From Zonotrichia leucophrys gambelii (Eukaryota; Chordata; Aves; Passeriformes; Passerellidae): 64,000 bases of DNA. The stretch is taken from NCBI RefSeq assembly GCF_028769735.1, contig NC_088171.1:61432216-61496215 (forward strand). The letters are read 5' to 3'. The notes beneath the pieces are model-generated. The model searched no databases, had not been told where the DNA came from, and saw nothing but the letters and a program-made list of their open reading frames with translations. Of this stretch, positions 49,107 through 61,727 are shown one piece after another (position 1 is the stretch's first letter; each line of letters begins with the position of its first letter). The translations under genes and the position numbers were made by a program.

Positions 49107-52100
49107 TTTCTTTAATTTATTTGAGGGTTTCAAAAATGTAAACAGTCTACTAGCATTTCCTTGGCAAGACAAGTATCAATGATGACCAGATATAGATTTT
49201 AAAAGGTTTTCCTGCATGCCTCACAGTCACATGTTGTGATTTTGTTTTTCAGTTGTAGGTTTTACTCAACTTGGAAATCATCACAGTCAGTATTTCAGGA
49301 TATTCAAGATTCCTGGAAACTTCTAAGAATCATAACATGTCAGGCCCTGATTTGGAAATATGCCTACCTGTTTAACCTCAAGCACAAGACCTCACATCTT
49401 CACTACACAAAACTTTAATCAAGCGTTTAACTTTGAACATATATCGAAGCGCTTTGCTGCATCAGGAAGGATCTGGACCTTTTTAAAGAGCAGCATTGTT
49501 AATTGACTGCAAAGATGTTATATCCTGCAACAAGGCTCTCAATGAGCCGTGCCTGCTGGCAAGCAGCTCTGATAGCACCCAGCAGCCAGCTGGTCCTCAG
49601 CAGCAGGGCACGCAGATTGCTGCATTGCTCATGGGGTAATGAGTGCATGCTCCCCTCTCTCAAATAACTAAATAACTGCAGGACAGGTTGCTGCTTGCTC
49701 CAAATATGCTGGTTTGTGTGCATACCTGGCCACTAGTCACTGTAATTGGAAAAAAAAATCTCCTTTTTACAGTCATCTATAATACAACACTGAAGTGATT
49801 TACTTGAATGGTGGAAGGATACATAAGGCAATAAAACATCTTTTACAGCTGGTTAAGCACTAAAACAAAGCTGAGACATTTGATAGCTGCAGGAGGGTTA
49901 CTGGTGAGGATATTCTAATGTAGTGAACACTCACAAAATAAAAGGAGATAAAAAAATCAAATCTCATGCTTGTTTCCTTCATGTTTTTTCATCTTTTGGA
50001 GCTGCACAGAACTGCAGCTGCCACTTCCCTCAGACTTTCTGCAGAAGCTGGTAACAAGGGCATGCAGTTTGGGCACAAACTGAGCAAAGAAAGGTTTTGG
50101 AAAGTGTAAATATGTTTGAGGACAGGTAAATAAATAATTGATCAAAGCCACATCCTTGGTGGAAAAGGAATTCTATGATTAGGAATCATGTTTCCAAAAT
50201 ATTTGCTTCAGTATCGTCAGCAATCTAACTTTGAAAAGCTGAGGCAATCACACTCTGCCATGACACAGGCATGTGCAAATAATTTGAATGCAAAGAAGTT
50301 AAACCCACTACAGCAGCTCTAAATTCATCCTAAGTGTGGAATTATTCATTTTGTGCATGTAAATGTTACCATCCATCGTTACAGGAATTATTTTGAAAAG
50401 CTGAATTGCCTGCTTGGGGAAAGCGTTCCATGGTGTCAATAAAAACTTTGGTTCATCAAGGGAACATTTGCTGTTTCTAGGCTGTGATTCTTCTCTTGTA
50501 ATAGACTACCATATTACAGAGCCTGAAAGTAAAAGCATGTTGAAATAATGCAGCTCCTTTAGGCTAGTCCAGATTAAAATCAAGATTCTCACACCATTCT
50601 CAAATAAAAAGCAAAATTAGAGGAATTTAAGTAAAACTTCATGTACTTTTATTTTAATTGTAACAGAATCTACTTAACACCTTTATTCCTTCTCCTTTTT
50701 TCCACAACTCTTTATACAAATTTCTCAGGTAAATAATTACTGTGTGTATTCTTTGTGTTCTCTCCACACACTGTGCACTGTTTTTGTATTGAATCAAACC
50801 ATATAGGCCCTCAAATTAATTCAAATGAAAAAAAATATTCTAGCAGCTTAATCTGGTTTTCATTTCTTCTCCTCCATCTAACTTTGCTGCTTACTTTGGA
50901 TGGGCAGCTGGTCTGCAGTCTCTAGTTACAAACTTTTACAGAACTTAAATAAAGTGCAGAGGTTAATTAAAAAAAAAATTGGGCACATACTGTGTGAAAA
51001 TACTTTTCTAAACTTCTCTGAAAAGCATGGGTCAAATAGTGGAGCTGCTGTTACAAATAATTTCTAATATACCTCTGATGAACAAGGTTATCTTCAACCC
51101 TTTCCGCTGCTGTAGAATAGTTAGATTTCAGCTCAAACTGTACCACTTTGACATGCTTCTGTTACCTTATTTGTGGCATCTTGAGTAAAGCCATTGCTGT
51201 TTATAATAATTAATTTTTTGTTTGAAAAATCCTTGTAGAAATCCACAACTAATGGAACACATCAGAAGACTATCAGATTTGGCATGATTTTCTTTTTTCC
51301 CCCTTGAAGATGGAGTTGCTTTGGACACAGTGTCAGAATCTCTTAAGTAATATGTGAAAAGGAAGCATATGTTCTCTTAATGTCACTTTATTCAGAACAA
51401 CAAATCAAGGGCTTTTTTCTTCTTCTTTTTGATTTTCAGCAGTAGTTTACACCATGAAAAAGCAGTGTAGCTTTCTGGTTCTTCCACCATCTCCAGTGTC
51501 CTGTAAATGATATCCGAAGGATGGAAAGAGTGTCAGCTCTTCTATCACCATAGTATTTGGATTCCTAGTCATACATTCATTCAAATTCAGAGAGATTTAA
51601 TTTAAACCAAGCCTGAGTGCTTGTGGTTTTCTTAGACCACAACCAACTTCCAGGACTTTCAGTTTGCAAAAGTCATCGGAACATTAATAATTCTTCTCCC
51701 TTGAATCACAGATACTGCATTGCCATTTATTCATCTTCCTGTAAACACATCTTTTACTTCAACAGAAATCAGGTACATCCTACACATCTAATCAGCACAA
51801 TCACAGTACTTCAAACCCAACTTTAATCAAAGCTATAGTGTCCAGACTATTTTTATACACAGCTACCACCAGTGCCTATTTTAGTTGTAGCGGGGAACTC
51901 TGCATTTTTCACACATCCCTCTCTACTTATCAATGAATAATATATCTCTGTGTAATTAACTTTCATATTTACCTAATACTCAGGACTTAGAAATGACACA
52001 GATGAGGCATGATGGAAGTAGGTCATTCAGGCAGTGTTTACATCTTGCCTCCATTGAAAACTGATCCCCAGGTTTACCAACATATCCCCCTTCCTCTGCC

Positions 52101-52221
52101 CAGGAGGATTCAAATCTGGAGTAGAATGTCTGATTCCAGTGTGTTTAAAAACCATCTGCTCTTCTCTGCATTTGCTTATTTTAGGCTACCAATAAATTCC
52201 CCCTAACTTGGTGCTTTCCCT
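49107..52221. other. Unique AT-rich DNA between the duplicated copies
   Basis: Three kb of ordinary AT-rich sequence. No gene, LINE or LTR recognised and no other match between the flanks of the two 69-bp copies. Short frames only (up to 74 codons at 49499-49723 -). Confidence 0.5.
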
Positions 52222-52290
52222 GTCCTTCTCTACTCCCACCACCTCCTTTCCTGCAGGTTGTTTTTCCCTCACTGAGATTCCAGTGGGTCT
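52222..52290. repeat. 69-bp duplication, copy 2
   Basis: Identical over all 69 bases to 49018-49086, same strand, 3.2 kb downstream. The flanks differ immediately at both ends. The two-unit extension of the 11-bp tandem seen after copy 1 is missing here. Confidence 0.95.
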
Positions 52291-54496
52291 TGTGCACAGA
52301 ACTGTAGACATACATTGATTTAAACACAGAAGTACAGAAGTACTTGGGAGAGGAGGAAGTGTTACAAAGAAAGGATTGTAAAGCTACCAGTATACCAAGT
52401 AAGGCTCTTTTTTTTCTTTAATTCCATCCTCCACCACAGTGGACCCTGGAAAACAAGTGTCCCCTTTCTCTCTCACCCAGCCTGATTCTGGGCTGCTCTC
52501 TCTCTTGACATTACTGCAAGTCTCATGACTCAAAGACACAGTTCCCAAAGAGAAATGCTCAAATGAGAAAGTCATGACCAGTTGACCACAAATGCTACCA
52601 TTATTCATCGTTAGGCTGAATTATTCCTGCCCACCATGGATCACATCATTATGTAAAGGCATGAGCTAAGAATATGGGAAAAGACTGGCAAAAGGCCTCT
52701 TTAAGAAGCATGCCAAATTTCACCAATTCATTTAAAGAACAAAGCATATCTATCAAGGTAATCTCTATATATTCTGAATGCTTACATGTTAAAAGAAGTC
52801 CAGGTATTTATTTCTGAACTTCCATGCACACATTTCCCTAACTTATGTTTTCAGCAGAGGGGACTAGATATTATAACAGCATCAGCATATAAAAAAATTC
52901 AGCTGTTTTTTCCATAGCTTCATACACTACTGCGGTCATTTCTCTTGGCAGAAACATTTTAAAATCTGCAAGAAAAGACCAGAATCAAACTTGACTTTCA
53001 GATTTATTTTTTTTTTACCTCTTTCCTTTTTAAACTTGAGTATTGTCAGACTTGGGTTTAGCAGGAATATTTAGAGTTCTGTCAGTCCATTTCTTTTTTC
53101 TAAGCTCTGCACAGAGAAGTAAGTTTATAATTCAAAAAATCATCCATTAACAAAATAAATGAAGAAAAACCTCCCTCAAGGGAAGACTTCTTTTAAATTA
53201 GAGAGAAGACTAATCAAAGAGAAAATGGCAGCAGCCGATTTTCAGGGCACCACCCCATGAAGACCCAGTTAGCAATTACACACATACATCACAATAAGCC
53301 ACACACAGTTTGAATATGCTGGAGCTGGACCCACACAGCATTGCAACTCAATAATTTCATTTCTCTGCTCCCTGGGATCATAGGGACAATTGTGGTAGGC
53401 TTTGGCACACATGCACAATCAGGAATGCTGCAGAACTGTCATCACCCTCATACAGTCATTTGTGGCACAACTGAGGGCAAGCAGAGGAGATATGAAGGGG
53501 TACAGCAAAGAGACCAGAGCTCGAGATGAGCACATGATGCTCCCCTATGAGCAGCATCAGGTGATGCTGAGATACAGGAGTTATAAGCACCTGGTTTATT
53601 AAAGGAATGCAGGACCTGAAATGAAGCCACCAAGGTTCCCAGTCTGTGAGCACAAACACATCATTCCTGACTTCAAACTGGCCAAGCTTCGCTCCTGAGG
53701 AGCAGCATTAGCAGCACAAGCTTCCCTTCTCCCCTTTCTGCCTCCATGCACTGTGCCCTTGGTGTGTTCCCCACAGGAAGAGACATGGAGCAGAGTTGGT
53801 GCAGGAAACACACAGGAGGGAGGCAGCAGCCACAGTGCAGCTCCCCAGCCAGCTCAAGGCTTCACCTTCCACTGGCACTCCATTTCTCCTTGACAAGTTG
53901 TTAAACAACCACCTGACTACAGCCAGCCCCTCTCAGGGGCCAAGTCTAAGTGTGTTATTGCACATTTATGCAAGGCAAGTTTTCAGATTTGAAAAAATTT
54001 TTATGTAACAAAACATAAAAATAAATTTGCCACACTTGGAGATTAAGAGCATATATTCTCAGATAAACACCAACACCCAAAGGAATGGCTTAATGCTTAA
54101 AATATTTTGGCAGAATGGCATGTAGTCCACAGGCCCCACAGGTTGCTTGGAAAGCAGGAGTAGAAACAAATGTGTGGCAAAGATTTTGTTAATATGTTCA
54201 TTTTAGCTATACCGGCTAGTTTGGGCTGATTAACAACCCCAGGAAAAAGAGCAGAAGACACAGAGAGGGAGAAGAACCTTTAAAGCTGCACTTACCCAAG
54301 GTTTGTATCATGCTCAGGTTTCTAACCCTTTAGCCATGCTCTAACCTCTTACCAGTAAAACACACTCAACAGTGTCCACAACAAAGAAATCAGACCTCTT
54401 CACAGCAGCTAAAAATGTGACTTGCCTCCTTCATCTGCAGGCAGTATTAAAGGGCTAGGGAGGCTCTTCAGCTGTGCTGCATCCTCAGCACACACA
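52291..54496. other. Unique DNA, no gene seen
   Basis: No recognisable gene or repeat. The 53300-53930 part is GC-richer and carries overlapping frames of 60-70 codons on both strands with no domain. The rest is AT-rich. Confidence 0.5.
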
Positions 54497-54532
54497 GGGG
54501 CTCTGGGAAGGGGAAGAGGGGAGGAAGAGGGG
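54497..54532 (+). other. G-quadruplex motif in purine tract
   Basis: Five G-runs of three or four (54497-54500, 54505-54507, 54510-54513, 54518-54521, 54529-54532) are separated by loops of 2-7 bases. From 54505 on the strand is entirely purine. This is a strong quadruplex pattern. No gene is visible beside it. Confidence 0.7.
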
Positions 54533-55269
54533 TCAGAAAGCAGTAGCTGCTCTCCCTAACCTGAGCACAGAAGCCATGAAAAACTGTGCACATTGTGAAG
54601 GCAAGCAGCCTACACAGCATGCCTGGAAAGTGATGTTTTAGGATAACAAAAAGCTACTCTGTGATGAGGTTGTTTAAAAGCAACCCACAGGTCTAACAAA
54701 TATAGTGGACTTAAGGAGTGATGGAAGAAGTTGCTCATGCCAAAGGAAAGGAAAAATGTCTTGAAGAAAACAAAGAAAACCCAAATCACCTCTCCTCCCA
54801 TCCCATTTTTTCCCTTCTGTAATGTTGAAAAGAAAAAGCCTCACATTTGGAAATCCTGCCATAACATTCCTAGCAGGTAGGGAAAGACAAATATAGGGGA
54901 ATTCCATTTACCTCAAAGGTTGGATTTTGTTTTATTTCAGTTCACTTTAGCTTTTTTTTTCTTTTTTTTTTTTTAACCTCAGGCTTTGAACTTTTCTTTT
55001 CTTTGATGTTTCAGGAAACCTTTCAGAAATCATGTCCAGATTTAATCCCTGTGCCAAGTCCTCCACCTCTGTGCTCCACACGCTGCTCGTTCAGTGCACT
55101 CGCCCAGAGCTCCTCCGTGCTGCCCTGCTGAGACCCAGGCTGAGGGAATAAGAAATGCCTCAAGCACCTCCCACTAATGTTGCAGCACTTATTCATTCCC
55201 ACTGCTGTTCTGAATGAAAACAAACCCCAAAATTAACAAACTACAGCAAGAGAGTATGATCTGAGAGCA
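54533..55269. other. Unique DNA, no gene seen
   Basis: AT-rich with a T-rich tract at 54951-54974 (T9, C, T13). A GC-richer patch at about 55040-55140 has several CpGs. No gene recognised. Confidence 0.5.
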
Positions 55270-55690
55270 GGAAAAAATTGTTGATTTTTCACACCTCATT
55301 GGGGGTTTTTTCTTCCTGCACTATTTTTGTCCTCTTCCCTTCTGGGAGACAGCATCCCACTCCCCACAACCTCCCTGTGAGGAGGGCTTGCAAAAGACCC
55401 CAGGGCAGCAGAGTGCAGATGCCAGAGCCGCCCTCCATCCCTCCGTAGGCAGCCAGTGGCCTGACCTCCATCCCTCCCAGCGAGGCTGGATGTGTGAATG
55501 AGGTTTGGGGCCAGTTTCCATGGCAATGACACCACGCACTGCTGCCCATAGGGCTGGCTTTCTCACAGAGGTAGGCAGAGAAACAATAGACTGAGCTTAG
55601 CCGTACAGCTGAGCTTAAGGCATGGATGGAGGAGCCACCACCACGTGAAGGCAGAGCCTTCCCTTCCTCTGAATGTTTTCTCATGACTGC
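55270..55690. promoter_or_regulatory. GC-raised block with RFX X-box, candidate enhancer
   Basis: GC-richer than its flanks and edged by T-rich runs on the right. A 151-codon minus-strand frame (55289-55744) crosses it; it begins with a Lys-rich stretch encoded by the T-rich flank and shows no domain, so I treat it as accidental. At 55514-55527 GTTTCC-AT-GGCAAT matches the palindromic RFX X-box consensus (GTNNCC-AT-GGNAAC) except for the last base. RFX factors bind such sites at enhancers and ciliary gene promoters. The enhancer call is inference from this one site and the composition. Confidence 0.3.
55514..55527. promoter_or_regulatory. Near-consensus RFX X-box
   Basis: Two half-sites, GTTTCC and GGCAAT, flank AT, with one mismatch to the full palindromic RFX consensus. 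Confidence 0.4.
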
Positions 55691-56619
55691 CTCTTTTTTT
55701 TTTTCCAATCTGTCCAATTTTTTTCCACTTTTTTTTTTAAGCAATCTGTCCTAAGCAGGCATTGAGGAGCACCAGTTTCAGCAGGTCACACACAGATGTG
55801 GCAGCATGTAGTCGTACATTCTTGCAGGCAGGAGAGACCATGCCATCTATATATGGTCAAACAGTGCTTCCAGTGACCCCTCTTTACCCTCTTATGTCTG
55901 AGAGAGTTTCTTAAGGGCTTTCCTCAGAACCACAAAGCCGGAGCTTTAATTCCTGACCTATTTCCAAAGCTCAGCAAAAGCCAGCACAGATGTATGTTCA
56001 CCACAGAAACATCCTGTGATTTTGTAAAGCAATTTAAAAAAAAAATAAATCTGAAGTTGCAAGGCTAAGCACTCTGAAAGCTCTTGGATCAAAAAAGTCA
56101 TTAGGAAAAAAAATAGTTATTGTTTGGTTTAATGTTTTCCATTTTAAATGAAAGTAATTTTCATTAGATGAAAGAGTTTAATGGTTTGAACAAAAATCTA
56201 AGGGTTTCGAACCTCCAGCATGGGTGTAGCATTTGATAACTAAATATTTCCTAAGCTCATGGAGGGGTAGAAAACCCACATTGCACAGGACATCCCTCAG
56301 CTCCACCACCTTCCTGTCTCACTCCTGACAAGGGCCTTGAGACACACCTTGGAGACAAGCACATGTTCCTAAGTTCAGGGCACATCAAGCTGCTATTCTC
56401 AAAGGCCTATTTTTTGGCTGGCCACTCCTGGCTCAATCATTTCCCAGGATTAGGAAATTAATTAATCCATTTTCTCGAGTCATAAAAATATTTTCCTGCC
56501 TTGACAATATTGGACTGTAAAGACCTTTTTCCAGAGCTGAATATCTTACTCAACCCTGCCAAGTAACAAGCATACTTTTCAAGGCTTTTTAGCTCTCTCG
56601 TATAACTGTCTTTCACAAA
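55691..56619. other. Unique AT-rich DNA, no gene seen
   Basis: T-rich at the left (55692-55740), then ordinary AT-rich sequence. No gene or repeat recognised. Confidence 0.5.
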
Positions 56620-56890
56620 TGCCAGACATCAAAGATTAATGTTGCCTGACGAGCCATAATTGACACAATGACAACCAAGTATCTCATATCATCATATAAT
56701 CTTTTTTTAAGAAGCGTGGCAACCTTTCTAGCTATCCACATTTCCTTTAAACTTTTCACTTTAAACTCAGTGAAATGAATTTTAAAATTGGCAGTTTAGT
56801 ATAATGAAGCATTTGTGAGAGCTGTAATGTCTTTTTCTCATTTTGCTCCTAATCGGCTCCCATAATTTGCACTTAATTCAGATTATCAAT
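56620..56890. promoter_or_regulatory. AT-rich block with dense homeodomain-like words, candidate conserved enhancer
   Basis: Within 270 bases there are several TAAT/ATTA-core words in mixed AT/GC context, such as CATAATTGAC near 56657, CCTAATCGGC near 56849 and CATAATTTGCACTTAATTC near 56861-56879. There are no simple repeats and no open frame of note. The style resembles vertebrate conserved developmental enhancers. Conservation itself cannot be seen from one sequence, so this is a hypothesis. Confidence 0.25.
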
Positions 56891-58140
56891 GTACCACTAC
56901 TATGAAGGGGAGAAAATTGCAAAGTTTGATTGTAAAAGATTAAAAATACTGGTGAAAACCTAGCAGGTAAAATATGAATGCACAAAACAACCAGAAAGTT
57001 CTCACACCTGGCGTGAGAAAGTGGACATGAATATATTGAAAGTTCCCAAAAATCTTGGTCTCCTTCTTTCACATATATAGAAGAGCCTGCCAAACCCTAG
57101 AGAAACATTCCCACTTCAGGGGGGAGGAAGTAAACCACATGCCTTCCATAAATAGCACTCACCTCCCTTAAGTAAACCCTGTGCACTCAGCCTGTGACTA
57201 TGCTACAGTTTAAATATTTTGCTAACCTTATGCTATATTTCCAGCCCAGCAAAAACCAACACCGCAAAACATCTGCCCCCTAGTTATAAGTGGGAGTGCT
57301 TAAGAGGCAGCTTTTCTTCTGTTTAGGGGCAGGGGTGCCCTCGCTAGGAATGCAGCCCAATTCATCCTAGGTCATGTGGAATGGCTCGGCTCAAAGGTCC
57401 CGCTATTTACCCACAGCTGAGAAATTGCCCAGCTACGCTGCCTTTAGAACGAAAGTGCCTTACCCTGCACAAGGGAAAGAGAGAGAATAGCATCAAAAGA
57501 ATCAGTCTTACTGGGACTTTTAAATGAGAAATCAGCTGAGCAAGCCACTATCCAAGGAAAGAGGAGGAGGCTCCCTTGCACATATTATACGATTTAATTA
57601 ATTAAGGCACATACCAGCAAAGTGCAAAGACAGCTCAACTGAAATGACAGGCTGGCCCAGAGCCCCTCAGCAGACTCAGTTTGGCTGCACCTGGGAAGAC
57701 ACAGGCATCAGGAAAGGCCACATTCAGTCTGCTAGGGAAAAGGCAGACATCTTCTCCTTTTAAACTTTGCATTGCCTCACCACACCCTCATCCATGGAGG
57801 GAAGCAAAGACCAAAGGAAACTGACAAGAAATCAGCACCCACTCAGTCCTCTGCTAGCTCTGACCCACTGAGTGAACAAATTCACACTTTGCATCTTTGG
57901 ACAGCCCATTCTGGAGGCTGTATATCATATATGTCTCCTTTTCCACTCTCTCATCAGCAAAACATTGCTCTTGCTTTTAAAACCTCAACGATGAGGAGAT
58001 TAAAAGCAGGGAAACAGGGAGATTACAATGGCAAATACACCGAGCCTGACCTTTCAGTATAGGAATTCTGGGTTGCAAAAAGCAGGCTCTGGGTAATGCA
58101 GTGTAAAGAGGAAGAAGCAGAGATAATCAGATAAGTCAAC
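56891..58140. other. Unique DNA, no gene seen
   Basis: Mixed composition. The segment 57300-57480 is GC-richer with a few CpGs (e.g. CTCGCTAGG, CTCGGC, TCCCGC) and could be regulatory. The 96-codon frame at 57772-58062 (+) resembles nothing known. Confidence 0.5.
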
Positions 58141-58163
58141 AAAAAAAAAAAAAAGGGGGGGGG
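58141..58163. repeat. A14-G9 homopolymer junction
   Basis: Fourteen A pass directly into nine G and then AACCCC. Homopolymeric G runs of nine are rare in this window. Confidence 0.9.
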
Positions 58164-61100
58164 AACCCCAATCACACCTTCACGCCTCTAAATAACTAAA
58201 GTAAAAGAGTGAAAATTGTCTTCTTTTGATCTGTCTGTATCACAGACACAGCTATCAACAATCAAGCTTGCTTAAAAATTGTGTTTAAAATAATTCTCTC
58301 AACTCCTTATTTGCACTGGAAGAGGATTCAGCAATATAATACACACAGATTCTTCTTTCGGTATTTGGCTTCACAGAAAATTAGTACCAAGAAAATAAAG
58401 GATGAGTCATAGCTGATCATATCATATCTGAAAGATAGCTTGAAATTTAAAAATAAATTAGGAAAACAACTGTAAAATAACCCCAAACAAACAAAAGAAC
58501 AACAAAACAAACACACAGAAAACCCAAACCAAAACCAAACACACTACATAAGTAAAGCCTCCTGCAAATACTGCTGGCAAATTATCATTTACAAGTTGGC
58601 TACCTCCGATTTCTAAACTCCGGCAGCCTACCTGGGCTCCCACAACATTTGGCTTCATGGGTTACACAGAACAACTTTCCCTTTACCCTATTAATGTTTC
58701 AGTTAAGGTCACAAAGAATGCCATTTCCCTCTGGCTTCTTGACCAATTTTCCCAGAAAGGAGGGAAAGAAAATTTAAAGCATAAAATAGCTATTTGGAGG
58801 AATGTGAGGACTTTGCTAGAGCTGACTGTGATCTGAATTCATCTTTGCATTTCCTACCACAGGTGGCTGCCATGGCTGCACAAATCTTTCCCAGGGTAGA
58901 AGGCATTCCTGGGTTCCTCATTCAGTGGCTCTGCTTACCCTCTGTGAAATGACCTGAGTCTTTCTTTAAAAAAATAAAAATCAATTATCAATGTTTCAGT
59001 GTTTTAGATACATGCTGCTACGGCAGACCCCACAACAGATCCAGAAGGGCACAACACAAGTCAAATTCTTTATACATTTTAATTACAGTTTACACAAAGT
59101 GAAAGGCAGGTTAATAAGCTCAGTTCATTAAAAAAAAAATATTAAGAAATGGCATTCTTGTATGGAAGAACAGGGGACCTAGCCTTCAGAGGGCTGATCA
59201 GAAAATATATATTACATCCAAGAGTCACCCATAGTCCTCAGCTAAGAGGAGGGAATAAAAGGGGCAGGGAATGGAGAAAGGAACAAGGGACCTTATTTAA
59301 TAAAATCCTTTTAAAGAGAAGTGTTTCTCATTAAACTGGTCCCTCTATACCAGAGTAGCAGATTCAAAAGGTTTTCTCCCATGTGAGGTTTCTCAAGACC
59401 ATTGAACACACACAAATCTGCTGGCAGAGGAAGCAGAAGAAAAGCATTTCAAGCAGCAGAGCTCCAAGAGCAGACAATAGGTGCCACCTCCAGATAGCAA
59501 GGCAGCGCTTCCCCGAGAGAGCCATGGCCACCCATATTCAATGTGGGTAACTGAGAACATGCTCCATTCCGGCCAACGTGAGAGCCACCACCACAGCTGC
59601 TCACTCAAAGCACTGGGTGGCCCTGAATGCTTTTAAATGGGAAACATGAATGCAGAGATCTGGGTGGTGTTCTGTGTTCAGAGGCCTGAGCAGGAGGGGG
59701 AGGCCAGCCTGTCCCCTGCCAATCCCTGAGTCACAGCCCCGTGCCAGGGAATCCCATGCACAGCCCCGTGTGCTGAGGTGCTGGGCTGAACAGCAAGGAA
59801 ACACCACCCCAGACCTCCTGGATAGACCACCAGATCACCCAGCTGTGACACATCCTTTCTGATGTCATGTTTTGGCTACCCCAAGTGTGACACTGGTGTT
59901 TTGGGTAAGCAGAGAGCGTGAGAAAGGCGCTGTGAGCCCAGCTTATTCTTCACCCTTCTCCTCACCCCATCCTCAGAGCTCCACATCCAGGGTTACTCAT
60001 CACAGGTTCCCACCTGTCCCTTGGAAGTTGCTGTGCCTGCAGTTCTTCATACTAAATTTACCTCAGAATGCGCAGTGGGGAGTATTGACACATGGTCTGG
60101 TCTGTGATTAAAAAGGGATTACTTTTTTCCCACAGAACAGGGTGAAAGGGAAATTATAAAGTTGCATCCAGAAGGATATCATTTCCAAGTTAGACACCTT
60201 CAGTTTTAGAAAACCCTATGAGGTTCTAATTTATTAATGAATAGCTGCTGTCTTTGTAATTTTGTCATACTTATTCCATTACTGTCTGACACTTTCTATT
60301 GTCACTGCTTGAATTTTTAAACACTTCCACATGACTAGGGCTAATCTCCATGTTTCATGGAGGGCTGCTAATAAAAGGATAGAGATGCATGAGTGTATAA
60401 GAACGATTATAGCTAAACGTGCTCTAAAGCCTGCTCTTAACATCTCTCCATTTCTAGCATTTCTCCCTTCCCCCTAACTCCCAGCATCTCAAAGGAAAAG
60501 AAAAATGAAGGAAAGATATCTTTCCCCTTTATTTTGGGCCTTGAATGGGATTTATTCCTGACCAAGAGAGAAAAAGAGAACTCCTCCTCAAAGCAGAAGG
60601 CTCCCAGAACAGGGTGCAAAGATGTAGGACTCCTGTGTGAAATAAACCTTGGCAAGCAAAGAGCAAGCTTCGTATCTTGATTTTTCTTTCAGAAAATCTT
60701 GTAGAACTGGTACAACAAGCTAGTGTGAACAGCTGCTTTGAGAATACAGCCTCGCAATAAACAACCTCTGATTTAAACACAGGACTACACTCACCTAGAC
60801 AGTCTTTTATTTGTTTATTCCCAAGGATTTCAATACCTCTTTTGTACTGATTCTCTGCACCACAGATTTCCAGCATGTAAGTACCTAGACATTAAAAGCA
60901 CAGTTAAAACACCTTTTTAGACTTACATTTTCCTAAAATCCTCCTATCCACACCTTTTAAGAACCCTCAAAGAACAATACTGACTCTCCACTTCCCTCCC
61001 AGCCTGCTCTATTGGGTCTGTTTCCCATCCCTTATAACTGGCTCTTGCAATTCCACACACACTACCTTAAACGCATAAATGCGAGCAAGAAATTTTCTTG

Positions 61101-61518
61101 AAATTCTATGAAATTTGCACCTTTACTGCAAAGATCACCATGGTAAACAGGGACAAATGACCCTGAGTGCTGCTTACACACAGGTATTTTGTGCAGTCAA
61201 CATTGTTTTTCACTGCCTCATTCCAATAGCACCTTCTCCTTGTTCTGTGCACACTGTGTTCACATGGGAAGCCCTTGATCCATTTAACGATTTGCAGGTA
61301 CCTCTTGCACTTGATGTGTTGGGTGAAGAAATATTTTCTACTTTACTGTGGTCCCCCATGTTCAGGTAAATGGGGCTCAGCTTATTTTGTATTTCCGTCT
61401 TCTCAAATAGAGAGGGCCTGAATTCCAGTAGCTCTGCTTTAAACCAAATGAAAAGAGGCAGAAGCAAGCATCACTCCTAATCAGTCCAGGGCACACCAAG
61501 AGAGCTCACTGATGCAGG
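58164..61518. other. Unique DNA, no gene seen
   Basis: No gene or interspersed repeat recognised. Part of 59400-59870 is GC-richer with overlapping 60-70-codon frames on both strands. A 115-codon minus-strand frame at 60529-60876 has no domain. Near 58480-58540 the plus strand is CCAAA/ACAAA-rich low complexity. Confidence 0.5.
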
Positions 61519-61727
61519 GAGTAGGTTTTGATTAGATATTAGGAAGAACTTCTTTATTCAGAGTGGTGAGGCGCTGGCACTGGTTGCCCAGAGAAGCTGT
61601 GGATGCCCCATCCATGGAAGTGTTCAAGGACACAACCTGGTCTAGTGAGAGGTGCCCCTGCTCACGACAGGAGAGTCTAGATGATCTTTAAGGGGACTCC
61701 CAAACCAAGCCAGTTTGTGATTCTGTA
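61519..61727 (+). mobile_element. CR1 LINE, short 3' end (sense)
   Basis: A 5'-truncated CR1 fragment. The readable order is 'ttgattagatattaggaagaac', 'gtggtgaggcgctggcac', 'agaagctgtggatgcc', 'agatgatctttaagg' and an end resembling GTGATTCTGTA near 61727. A short internal stretch is missing after 'gtgttcaagga' (about 61620-61631) compared with the fragment at 31700-32124, where more bases separate that phrase from 'aacctggt'. No coding potential. Confidence 0.9.

Noticed and set aside
55289..55744. 151-codon minus-strand open frame
   Set aside because: Its Lys-rich start comes from T-homopolymers on the other strand, and the rest is composition-driven with no domain.
56200..56220. GGTTTCGAACC-like phrase considered as a tRNA TΨC arm
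   Set aside because: No acceptor stem, D-arm or anticodon arm could be found at the right distances.
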